From positions 62,001 through 126,000 of the forward strand of contig DASXUG010000006.1 in assembly GCA_036504995.1 (NCBI GenBank): DNA of 64,000 nucleotides, read 5' to 3'. The position numbers and the translations under genes are program-made. The first letter of the stretch is position 1; each line of letters begins with the position of its first letter. This DNA comes from DASXUG01 sp036504995. GTDB lineage: Bacteria; Pseudomonadota; Gammaproteobacteria; Burkholderiales; Methylophilaceae. Positions 33,725 to 41,677 of this stretch are shown piece after piece. The notes beneath the pieces were generated by a model. The model ran no database searches. It worked only from the letters and a program-made list of their open reading frames with translations, and was not told where the DNA came from.

Positions 33725-35119
33725 ATGAAAATTAATCGCAAACTTCGCTTTCAGATGTTCATGCAAAACAGTATTTTTGTATTGTTGTTTATCGTGCTCG
33801 TGATGATGGTGGGATATTTATCGCACGAATACCACTGGTCGCAAGACGTAACACAAAGCAATCGCAACACACTGACACAAGGCAGTATCAACATCCTTAA
33901 ACAGATGAAAACCCCCATCAATATCACCGTGTTTGCGTCGCAAGATAACGTAGCCAATGGCGAAAACTACCGTAAAGGGGTGGCTGACTTTATCTCGCGC
34001 TTTCAACGTACAAAACCAGACATTCATGTAACGTTTATTAGCCCCGCAGAAGAACCAAAACTTGCGCAAGATGCAGGGATTAAAGCTGAAGGTGAGCTAG
34101 TAGTTGAATATGAAAAACGTAGCGAGCACTTAATGCCGCCTTACGCTGAGCAGGAAATGACCAACTTGCTGGTACGTTTATCACGCACCCATACCCAAGC
34201 CGTCATGTATTTAGATGGCCATGGTGAGCGCAATTTACTAGGTGTTAAAAATCACGACTTAGGTGAGTTTGGCAAACAACTGGAATCTAAAGGTTTTAAA
34301 TTAGCTAACCCTGATCTGACTATTGCACAAGAAGTCCCTAACAATGGCGCGATGTTGGTCATTGCCAGCCCTCAAGTGGATGTCAGCGAAATTGAAGTCA
34401 AAAAAATCAAGACCTATCTAGACAGGGGTGGCAATTTACTTTGGCTGTTAGACGACGAAAATCTACATGGCTTAAATGAGATTGCCCAATATATTGGCTT
34501 AACCGTCACCCCAGGTATGGTGATTGATGCAGCTGCAACACAATATGGCGCGGATAATAAAGTGGCATTTGCCAACGCTTATGGCGACCATGCGATTACT
34601 AAAAACTTTATGTTGCGTACACTTTTCCCCGAAGCGAGAAAAGTATCAGCACAAGGCACCGATGACAATGGCTGGCAAGTCAGTAATTTAATTGATGTTG
34701 CTCAAAATGGCTGGCTAGAGGTCGATAAAAAAGAATATGTGGGTAAAGATGCCAAAGCCACTTTTGACAAAGCAACCGACATTGCTGGCCCAATTAACAT
34801 TGCCGTTGCTTTAGAGCGCAAATATGGCAAAAAAGGTCAACGCGTAATTGTTGTGGGCAACGCTAACTTTTTATCAAACACATTTATTACCAATGGCGGC
34901 AACGTAGACTTGGGCATTAATATGGTCAACTGGCTGGCTGGCGATGATCGCTTAATTACCATTCAACCGATGCCACTTAAAGACATCAATGTCACTATCC
35001 CTAGTGGCACGATGCACTTTATTATTGCTTGGACGGTATTCCACGGATTCCAATTTTTCATCCCAGTTGCCTTGCTAGTCGCTGGTATCTCATTTTGGTT
35101 AATTCGCAGAAAAGCTTAA
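33725..35119 (+). CDS. GldG-family ABC-associated substrate-domain protein
   Basis: A 464-residue protein with one N-terminal helix (SIFVLLFIVLVMMVGYL), a large periplasmic domain of the ABC-type_uncharacterised kind (about 55-430, containing AVMYLDGHGERN and a following GNLLWLLDDEN) and a C-terminal helix (FFIPVALLVAGISFWLI). It lies 56 bp after the permease gene. It is thought to act together with the permease as the periplasmic part of the transporter. Confidence 0.88.
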   Translation: MKINRKLRFQMFMQNSIFVLLFIVLVMMVGYLSHEYHWSQDVTQSNRNTLTQGSINILKQMKTPINITVFASQDNVANGENYRKGVADFISRFQRTKPDIHVTFISPAEEPKLAQDAGIKAEGELVVEYEKRSEHLMPPYAEQEMTNLLVRLSRTHTQAVMYLDGHGERNLLGVKNHDLGEFGKQLESKGFKLANPDLTIAQEVPNNGAMLVIASPQVDVSEIEVKKIKTYLDRGGNLLWLLDDENLHGLNEIAQYIGLTVTPGMVIDAAATQYGADNKVAFANAYGDHAITKNFMLRTLFPEARKVSAQGTDDNGWQVSNLIDVAQNGWLEVDKKEYVGKDAKATFDKATDIAGPINIAVALERKYGKKGQRVIVVGNANFLSNTFITNGGNVDLGINMVNWLAGDDRLITIQPMPLKDINVTIPSGTMHFIIAWTVFHGFQFFIPVALLVAGISFWLIRRKA

Positions 35120-35143
35120 TCGCTAAGCTAAGGAAAGATTCTC

Positions 35144-36022
35144 ATGAAATCGCGTTGGTTACTCAATCTATTATTACTGCTCTTGATAGCAGGCATTTCT
35201 ATTTTTCTACATTTGCGCACTCAACCAACAGTCGAGACTACCAAGAGTTTTGAAGTCTCTAACTTAAAGTTAGGTACTTTTAGCAAAATCAGTATAGAAA
35301 ATCCAGCCAAAGCTCCCATTGTTTTTGAGAAAAAAGATGGCCTTTGGTATTTAGAAAAACCCTATCATGCGCGAGCGGAGCAAATGTTGGTTTTGCGCAT
35401 TTTGAGCCTGGTTGGGGCCAAAAGTGACAATCAATTCCCAGCTCAAGATTTAGCACGCTTTGGTTTAGATTCACCTAAACTTAAACTTCAATTCGACGAT
35501 GCCACCTTTACTTTTGGTACATTTAACCCTGTGACTTCAGAGCAGTATGTTAGCCATCAAGATCATGTTTTCTTGCTACCTGTCAGTTATGCAGAGTCAG
35601 CGCAAATGCCTGTGGTGGAATACCTCGACAAAAGCCCTCTGCGCGCTGATGAAAAGATTGCAGGCTTTGATTTTTCTCACCTTGAACAATGGGAAGAAAC
35701 CCGCCTCAATGTCGATTTAGTGGACGAAAAATGGACAGCATCAGCACCCAAAGCAAAACCTGGGCAAAATGAGATGAATGAGTGGATGGATGCTTACTGG
35801 TCGCACATGAGTGTAGCCTCTGTAGAGCCATACACCCCAGACCGCAAAGCAACTTACCCATCATTTGAAGTGAAGCTAAAAGATGGTAAAAAAGTGCATT
35901 TTGACAAGATTCAGGAATCACCAGAGCTACTATTGGGACGCCCTGATGAAGGCATGATGTACCATATACCTCAGGACATTGGCTTTAACCTGCTCAATCC
36001 GCCTGTTAATATCTCTAAATAA
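35144..36022 (+). CDS. DUF4340-family membrane-anchored protein
   Basis: A 292-residue protein with an N-terminal anchor (LLNLLLLLLIAGISIFLHL) and a periplasmic beta-rich domain of the DUF4340 type (KISIENPAKAPIVFEKKDG, then a following LWYLEKPYHARAE). This family regularly follows GldG-type ABC genes, and the gene starts 24 bp after the GldG-like one. It is probably a partner of the transporter. Only 6 bp separate it from mutM. Confidence 0.85.
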   Translation: MKSRWLLNLLLLLLIAGISIFLHLRTQPTVETTKSFEVSNLKLGTFSKISIENPAKAPIVFEKKDGLWYLEKPYHARAEQMLVLRILSLVGAKSDNQFPAQDLARFGLDSPKLKLQFDDATFTFGTFNPVTSEQYVSHQDHVFLLPVSYAESAQMPVVEYLDKSPLRADEKIAGFDFSHLEQWEETRLNVDLVDEKWTASAPKAKPGQNEMNEWMDAYWSHMSVASVEPYTPDRKATYPSFEVKLKDGKKVHFDKIQESPELLLGRPDEGMMYHIPQDIGFNLLNPPVNISK

Positions 36023-36028
36023 CTAGCA

Positions 36029-36838
36029 ATGCCTGAACTGCCAGAAGTTGAAATCACCATGCGCGGCATTGCTGGCTTGGTTGGGCAAGCCGTGCGGTCA
36101 GTCACCATCCGCCACCCGCAACTCAGATGGCCTATTCCCGCAGAGCTACCAACAACACTGCCGCAGCTAACATTACACTCATTAGAGCGACGTGCTAAGT
36201 ATATATTAGCCAATTTTGATACAGGCACGCTTATTTTACATTTAGGGATGTCTGGCCGAATTTGTCTATTACCCCAATTTGAAGCTGCACAAAAACACGA
36301 CCACTTTGATATTCAGTTCAACCACGGTCAAGTATTAAGGCTGCGCGACCCTCGTCGATTTGGAGCAATACTATGGGCGTCGCAGGCATCACAACACCCG
36401 CTAATAGTATCGCTAGGCCCTGAACCGCTAGATGATAATTTTAATGGGGATTATTTACATAAAAGTATACGTACCCGCAGCGCAGCCATTAAAACCACTA
36501 TTATGGATAGTCACTTAGTAGTTGGCGTGGGCAATATTTATGCTAGTGAATCCCTGTTTCGCGCACGCATCAACCCAAATACGCCCGCCAACAAACTCAG
36601 CAAAGCGCGTTGTGCCCAATTAGTAGAAGAAATCAAAGCTACTCTAATCGATGCAATTCTTGCTGGCGGCAGCAGTTTGCGTGATTTTTTTGGCGCAGAT
36701 GGCAATCCTGGCTATTTTCAACAAGCATATTTCGTTTATGGCCGTACAGGCCAAGCTTGCAAAATCTGCCAAACCCCCATCAAACAAATTAAACAAGGTC
36801 AGCGCTCCACGTTTTATTGCCCCAATTGCCAAAAATAA
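36029..36838 (+). CDS. mutM: Formamidopyrimidine-DNA glycosylase
   Basis: A 269-residue base-excision repair enzyme that removes 8-oxoguanine. The N-terminal MPELPEVEITMRGI supplies the catalytic P2 and E3. LGMSGRI and the later VGVGNIYASESLFRA (helix-two-turns-helix) are conserved, and the C-terminal zinc finger has CKICQ and CPNCQ pairs. Complete. It ends the ABC transporter operon. Confidence 0.96.
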   Translation: MPELPEVEITMRGIAGLVGQAVRSVTIRHPQLRWPIPAELPTTLPQLTLHSLERRAKYILANFDTGTLILHLGMSGRICLLPQFEAAQKHDHFDIQFNHGQVLRLRDPRRFGAILWASQASQHPLIVSLGPEPLDDNFNGDYLHKSIRTRSAAIKTTIMDSHLVVGVGNIYASESLFRARINPNTPANKLSKARCAQLVEEIKATLIDAILAGGSSLRDFFGADGNPGYFQQAYFVYGRTGQACKICQTPIKQIKQGQRSTFYCPNCQK

Positions 36839-36922
36839 TTGTATTGTTAAATGGTCCGTAGGCATATTGCTTGCTTAGATACCCTCAAGAATATTGATAT
36901 TAATCATTATCAGGGGGCAACA

Positions 36923-37033
36923 ATGGATATGGATTTATCTGATTTACTTATTTCGTCTACGCTGGGCGGGCTTTTACCAGTGGCTATTGCAATTGGGCTA
37001 TCTTGGATTAAGACTTGGAAATCACAGCTATAA
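36923..37033 (+). CDS. Small single-helix membrane peptide, 36 aa
   Basis: An ATG with AGGGGG 5 bases upstream opens a 36-residue frame: an acidic start (MDMDLSDLLISS), one hydrophobic helix (LGGLLPVAIAIGLSW) and a basic end (IKTWKSQL). Charge distribution fits a membrane peptide with its C-terminus in the cytoplasm. It lies in the gap between mutM and the HDOD gene. Function unknown; an in-frame ATG upstream (36851) is less likely because it has no ribosome site. Confidence 0.45.
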   Translation: MDMDLSDLLISSTLGGLLPVAIAIGLSWIKTWKSQL

Positions 37034-37191
37034 TTTGTGCTTCGCACCTATAACAAGCAAAAGTAGCACTTTTGCACTTTTTGAGAACATACTCAATATA
37101 GTCAGGCCTGTACACAAAAACGTTTAATCTCATTTCAATAGCGAGAATTAAGCATCTTTCATCTAGTTATTTCAGTCATTTAAACTGACGT

Positions 37192-37222
37192 TCCTCAATT
37201 AATATAAGTGCAAATTGAGGAG
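37192..37222 (+). promoter_or_regulatory. Leader hairpin that can hide the ribosome site of the HDOD gene
   Basis: TCCTCAATT (37192-37200) pairs perfectly with AATTGAGGA (37213-37221) around a 12-base A/T-rich loop. The right arm contains most of the Shine-Dalgarno GAGGAG (37217-37222), which stands 8 bases before the ATG at 37231. A smaller hairpin (TCAGT/ACTGA) lies just upstream. If formed in mRNA it would block ribosome entry, so the gene may be controlled at translation. Confidence 0.5.
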
Positions 37223-37230
37223 CGCTATAG

Positions 37231-38061
37231 ATGACCGCCACATTAAGCGACGTAAAGTCTTGGATAGATTGTTTCAGCAAGACCGACATCCCCGTACTTA
37301 AACATACAGTACGCGAGCTTGCACGCTTAAAAGAGGACGATAACAAGCTCAGTCCACGCGCAATTGCTAACGTTATTATCAACGATCCGCTGATGATTTT
37401 TCGTTTACTCTCCTACTCACAAAAACACAAAAGCAAGCACCAGCAACATGATGTAATACAAATTGAGCAAGCCATTATGTTAATGGGCACTGATGCTTTT
37501 TTCAAAAACTTACCAACTAACTGCATCGTTGAAGATATTTTAAAAACCAACCTGCCCGCGCTCACTCACCTACTGCGCTTAATGAAACGTGGCCATCGAG
37601 CAGGCCATTACGCCATGGATTGGGCCGTGCTACACAAAGATCTACACATGGAAGAGGTACGCATCGCCGCACTATTGCATGATCTGGCCGAGATGCTGAT
37701 GTGGTGCTTTGCACCAGACCAAATGAATACAGTATTCAATACGCAACACGCAGATAAAACCTTACGTAGCAAAGCTGCACAAGAACAAATCTTAGGCTTT
37801 AGATTAAACGACCTACAAAAAGAACTGGTAAATATTTACCAACTGCCGCCATTACTATCAAAACTGATGGAAGAGGAGCATGCCGATGAAACTCGCGTGA
37901 GAAATGTCACGCTTGCAGTGAACTTAGCAAGACACTCTGCTAATGGTTGGGATGACGCAGCATTACCAGATGACTACCGTGACATTGCGGAGTTTTTGCG
38001 GGTAGATGTCGAACGCGCTAAATTTTTAATTGGCGTGCCGCAAGAGCCTAGCGCTAGTTAA
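37231..38061 (+). CDS. HDOD-domain signalling protein
   Basis: A 276-residue cytoplasmic protein with one HDOD domain covering about 15-225 (SPRAIANVIINDPLMIFRLL, the later IEQAIMLMGTDAFF, and ALLHDLAEMLMWCF). HDOD proteins are non-catalytic relatives of HD phosphohydrolases that work in signalling, often linked to c-di-GMP and stress. It is a single gene with a structured leader, convergent with ubiB and separated from it by 31 bp. Confidence 0.85.
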   Translation: MTATLSDVKSWIDCFSKTDIPVLKHTVRELARLKEDDNKLSPRAIANVIINDPLMIFRLLSYSQKHKSKHQQHDVIQIEQAIMLMGTDAFFKNLPTNCIVEDILKTNLPALTHLLRLMKRGHRAGHYAMDWAVLHKDLHMEEVRIAALLHDLAEMLMWCFAPDQMNTVFNTQHADKTLRSKAAQEQILGFRLNDLQKELVNIYQLPPLLSKLMEEEHADETRVRNVTLAVNLARHSANGWDDAALPDDYRDIAEFLRVDVERAKFLIGVPQEPSAS

Positions 38062-38085
38062 ACCCAAGTGTTAGTTAAACCCAAG
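38055..38085. repeat. 14-bp direct repeat at the end of the HDOD gene
   Basis: TAGTTAAACCCAAG occurs at 38055-38068 and again at 38072-38085, a 17-bp period. The first copy contains the stop codon. It looks like a local tandem duplication. Confidence 0.6.
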
Positions 38086-38092
38086 CCTAATC

Positions 38093-39634
38093 TCACCTGA
38101 AATAGTTCGTTAAAACCGCCCCAACCAGCACTACCATCAAGATCAAAACTAATGCCGTCAACACATCGATCATACGCCGATGATGGAGTTGTTGAGCTTT
38201 AAGGCTAGCTAGCTCAGCTGATAACCTTGCTTCCACACTGGTTTGGCTAGTTAGAAATGCATCCACTTTACTTGGCAAGGCAGGCAATAACGTTACCCAT
38301 TTTGGCGCTTCCTTTTTTAGGTTCTTCCAAATACTACGCCAACCAACTTGCTCTGACATCCATCGCTCTAAATAGGGACGTGCTGTTTTCCATAGGTCTA
38401 AATTAGGGTCTAAATCACGCCCCAAACCCTCTACATTCAGCAAGGTTTTTTGCAGCATAGTGAGTTGTGGCTGTATCACCATATTGAAACGACGAGAGGT
38501 TTGAAACAGCCTTAACAGCACTTTACCAAATGAAATTTCATGCAGTGGCTTATCAAAAATTGGCTCGCACACTGCGCGAATTGCATTTTCAAAATCCGCT
38601 TCATTCGTTTCACTTGGCACCCAACCTGATTCGATATGTGCACGTGCGACTTCGCGATAATCCCGCCTAAAAAAAGCTAAGAAATTGCGCGCAAGATATT
38701 GTTTATCAATATCGGTTAATGTACCCATAATGCCAAAATCGAGCGCCACGTATCGACCATCGCGTGCCACCTGCACGTTACCCGGGTGCATATCCGCGTG
38801 AAAAAAACCATCACGAAACACTTGGGTAAAAAATATCTCTACACCATCGCGCGCCAGTTTAGGGATATCAACCCCTATCTCGCGCATATAAGCCACTTGG
38901 TTAATAGGAATCGCATCCATCCGCTCCATCACCATGACTTGCTCGTGGCACCAATCCCAATAGACATCGGGGACTATGAGCAAGCGCTTATCAGCAAAAT
39001 TACGGCCTAGTTGGCTACAATTTGCCGCCTCCAGCATTAAGTCCAATTCACTCTCAATATGCTTGCCAAACTCAGCCACCACTTCACGCGGACGCAAACG
39101 CTTACCTTCGGACCATATTTTCTCCATGAGCCATGCAGCGCTATCTAACAGCTTCAGGTCATTGCTAATCACTTGCTGAATATTAGGGCGTAAGATTTTA
39201 ACCGCAACCGCGCGACCATCGGGCAAGTACGCAAAATGCACTTGTGCAACCGAGGCACTAGCCACAGGCGTTGGGTCAAAATCCACAAACACCTCGGTCA
39301 CTGGCTTACCATAGGCCTTGACCAGCTTCGCCTCGACTTCAGTGTAGCTAAACGGTGGGACACGATCTTGCAATTTGGCCAGTTGATCGGCAATATCAAG
39401 CGGTATCAAATCTCGACGCGTAGAGAGCATTTGGCCAAACTTAACAAAAATTGGCCCTAAGTCTTCAAGTGCTAGGCGTAGACGCTCTGCTCTTGGCTGA
39501 TTGAGATTGCGCCAGAAGAAAAATATCTGAATCAATGGCCTAAGTGGGCTAAATTTGTCTTGCGGAAGTACAAATTCATCTAGACCAAAACGCAGGCTGA
39601 CAAATACAATTTTAAGCAATCTTAGAAAGCGCAT
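38093..39634 (-). CDS. ubiB: Ubiquinone biosynthesis atypical kinase UbiB
   Basis: A 513-residue ABC1/ADCK-family protein. FVKFGQMLSTRRDLIP is the family-specific KxGQ motif, AVKILRPNI the ATP-binding lysine strand, and FHADMHPGNVQVARDG with LDFGIMG the catalytic and metal-binding segments. Two C-terminal membrane helices include VLTALVLILMVVLVGAVLT. It supports ubiquinone synthesis at the membrane. Third gene of ubiE-ubiJ-ubiB, 64 bp after ubiJ. Confidence 0.96.
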   Translation of the reverse strand: MRFLRLLKIVFVSLRFGLDEFVLPQDKFSPLRPLIQIFFFWRNLNQPRAERLRLALEDLGPIFVKFGQMLSTRRDLIPLDIADQLAKLQDRVPPFSYTEVEAKLVKAYGKPVTEVFVDFDPTPVASASVAQVHFAYLPDGRAVAVKILRPNIQQVISNDLKLLDSAAWLMEKIWSEGKRLRPREVVAEFGKHIESELDLMLEAANCSQLGRNFADKRLLIVPDVYWDWCHEQVMVMERMDAIPINQVAYMREIGVDIPKLARDGVEIFFTQVFRDGFFHADMHPGNVQVARDGRYVALDFGIMGTLTDIDKQYLARNFLAFFRRDYREVARAHIESGWVPSETNEADFENAIRAVCEPIFDKPLHEISFGKVLLRLFQTSRRFNMVIQPQLTMLQKTLLNVEGLGRDLDPNLDLWKTARPYLERWMSEQVGWRSIWKNLKKEAPKWVTLLPALPSKVDAFLTSQTSVEARLSAELASLKAQQLHHRRMIDVLTALVLILMVVLVGAVLTNYFR

Positions 39635-39698
39635 GGGGCAAAATCAGTCTTATATTGTTGTGTTATTTTGGGGGAAGCAATGGCTAATTAACCGCTGC

Positions 39699-40271
39699 TT
39701 AATTGGCTTCCAATTTTTCGAGACGTTTTTCAAGTCGATCTGCATCTTCACGCAATTGGTCAACCTGTTTGATAAATTGTTCGACGTGGCGCTTTTTCGC
39801 AATAAGTGGCTGCTCTTCCTGCCAGTATTCCGCCACCATTTCAGCTAAATTGATGATCTTAGATCGACTTTGCTCCAAAGTTTTTTTGCCAAATTTGACA
39901 ACTTCATTAGCAGGCGCATCTCCTATCAAATGACTGAGGTCTTCTTCCACGTCCCAAGAAATATGTTGAAGCACCTTCGCCAGCTCAGCCGCTAAAGCCG
40001 TATTTCCTTCAATCTTAATCATGCTATTGGCGCTAACGTCCTTCGCCAACAGCCGCAAGGCAGTAGTTGGCGTTAACGTAACGGTGGCATCAGGCTGGCT
40101 AGACTCGCCTGCGATAGCCAAGCCACCATCTTCTAAAATCACCAAGGTGGCGCTGGCAGGTATCAAGTTAAATTTGACCGACTGTCCGCCAAAGGCTATC
40201 AGCATAGGCTTTGCCCATTGATTTTGCGCCATAAGATGCGCCAAAATACGTGTCAGTAAGGGTTTAAACAT
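39699..40271 (-). CDS. ubiJ: Ubiquinone biosynthesis accessory factor UbiJ (SCP2 domain)
   Basis: A 190-residue protein with an SCP2 lipid-binding domain (about 15-115, PDATVTLTPTTALRLLAKD) and a C-terminal coiled coil (IKQVDQLREDADRLEKRLEKLE). UbiJ binds ubiquinone precursors and helps organise the soluble Ubi metabolon. Its place between ubiE and ubiB is the canonical one. Confidence 0.92.
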   Translation of the reverse strand: MFKPLLTRILAHLMAQNQWAKPMLIAFGGQSVKFNLIPASATLVILEDGGLAIAGESSQPDATVTLTPTTALRLLAKDVSANSMIKIEGNTALAAELAKVLQHISWDVEEDLSHLIGDAPANEVVKFGKKTLEQSRSKIINLAEMVAEYWQEEQPLIAKKRHVEQFIKQVDQLREDADRLEKRLEKLEAN

Positions 40272-40280
40272 AAGGAACCA

Positions 40281-41015
40281 CTAAACCTTCCAGCCTTTAT
40301 GCAGCGCAACCACGCCCGCGGCTAAGTTGTAATAATCCACTTTACCAAAGCCTGCATCGAGCATCATTTGTTTAAGCGTTTCTTGGTCTGGGTGCATACG
40401 GATAGATTCTGCAAGGTATTGATAGCTATCAGCATCTTTAGCGAATAGCTTACCCATTATAGGCAACAGCTTGAAAGAGTAAGCATCGTATAAGGGGGCT
40501 AAAGGCTTCCATACTTGTGAAAACTCTAACACCAACAAACGCCCACCAACTTTGAGTACACGTTGCATTTCTGCCAGCGCTTTATCCTTGTGTGTCATAT
40601 TACGCAAGCCAAAGGCGACGATCACACAATCGAAATATTGATCAGGGAAAGGCAGTTTCTCTGCGTCACACTGCAAGGCAGGTACAGCGACACCATCATC
40701 CAACAGGCGATCACGCCCCACCGCCAGCATAGAGGCATTAATATCCGTTAAGATGACTTCACCCGTACTACCCACTTTTTTCGCAAATAATCGAGATAAA
40801 TCGCCACTACCACCAGCAACATCAAGCACACGGTCACCCGCTTTAACACCACTCACTTCTACCGCAAAGCGCTTCCAAGTACGATGTAGTCCTGCTGACA
40901 TGACATCATTCATCAAATCATATTTTTTGGCCACGGAATGAAATACTTCGCCCACTTTGTGCGCTTTTTCTGTTTCATCAACGGTTTTAAACCCAAAATG
41001 TGTTTTTTCTGACAT
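40281..41015 (-). CDS. ubiE: Ubiquinone/menaquinone C-methyltransferase UbiE
   Basis: A 244-residue class I SAM methyltransferase. The SAM loop VLDVAGGSGDLSRLFA, the family signature YDLMNDVMSAGLHRTWKRF and the C-terminal GGVVALHKGWKV-type end (here AAGVVALHKGWKV) are complete. It methylates the quinone ring. It starts the ubi operon, 36 bp after the DUF971 gene, with ubiJ 9 bp downstream. Confidence 0.97.
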   Translation of the reverse strand: MSEKTHFGFKTVDETEKAHKVGEVFHSVAKKYDLMNDVMSAGLHRTWKRFAVEVSGVKAGDRVLDVAGGSGDLSRLFAKKVGSTGEVILTDINASMLAVGRDRLLDDGVAVPALQCDAEKLPFPDQYFDCVIVAFGLRNMTHKDKALAEMQRVLKVGGRLLVLEFSQVWKPLAPLYDAYSFKLLPIMGKLFAKDADSYQYLAESIRMHPDQETLKQMMLDAGFGKVDYYNLAAGVVALHKGWKV

Positions 41016-41051
41016 GCTTTACCTTTGGTCGCTTAAATTGATACTTGAAAT

Positions 41052-41435
41052 TTAGTGCTTTAATGTGGGATGCGTAATGCCGACTTCTGCCAGACGCTGA
41101 CAATACTCAAACCAGAGGGCATCATAGTCTTTGGCAAGCTCATAGAGATAATCCCAAGAATACAAGCCGGTATCATGCCCATCTGAAAACACCAATTTGA
41201 CGGCATAATTACCAACTGGTTCTATGGCAGAAATATTAACCTCTTCTTTGCCTATTTGCAGCGTTTCCTGGCCTGCTCCATGGCCACGCACTTCGGCCGA
41301 TGGCGAGTAAACACGCAAAAATTCGCAGCTATAGGTGGCTTGCATACCATCATCAAAAGCTATTTCCAACACCCGTGAAGCTTGATGCAATACTATATTG
41401 GTTGGTCGAGGTGAGTCTGGGCTTAATCCGCTCAT
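41052..41435 (-). CDS. DUF971 / gamma-butyrobetaine hydroxylase-like N-terminal domain protein
   Basis: A 127-residue protein with the DUF971 fold: LEIAFDDGMQATYSCEFLRV, RVYSPSAEVRGHG, and GNYAVKLVFSDGHDTGLYSW. Stand-alone forms are common just upstream of ubiE in betaproteobacteria. A role with iron-sulfur or cofactor binding has been proposed for the family, but the function here is unknown. Probably co-transcribed with ubiE. Confidence 0.88.
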   Translation of the reverse strand: MSGLSPDSPRPTNIVLHQASRVLEIAFDDGMQATYSCEFLRVYSPSAEVRGHGAGQETLQIGKEEVNISAIEPVGNYAVKLVFSDGHDTGLYSWDYLYELAKDYDALWFEYCQRLAEVGITHPTLKH

Positions 41436-41470
41436 TACATATACCGCATTGATAAAGCGGTAATAATAGC

Positions 41471-41491
41471 AGAATCATCATCAATGATTCT
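41471..41491. promoter_or_regulatory. 8-bp inverted repeat between DUF971 and dynamin-like genes
   Basis: AGAATCAT (41471-41478) and ATGATTCT (41484-41491) are perfectly inverted around CATCA. The site is 36 bp before the DUF971-ubi operon start, in a region serving two divergent promoters, so it may be an operator. On the plus strand, TTGACA at 41575 could be the -35 of the dynamin gene, though no good -10 follows. Confidence 0.4.
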
Positions 41492-41677
41492 TCATTTAGT
41501 CATAACATTTGCATAAGCTAAAGCGCGTAACAAATGAAAAAATAACTGTAAAATGAGCATTACACCGTAAATATTGACAAATTACGTCACGTCATACGCT
41601 TTAGGGCACTGATTTTTCTGATATTTTACGGGCAAATGCTAAAGTGCTTTGTATGAAAAAAGATCACGGGGATTTTC

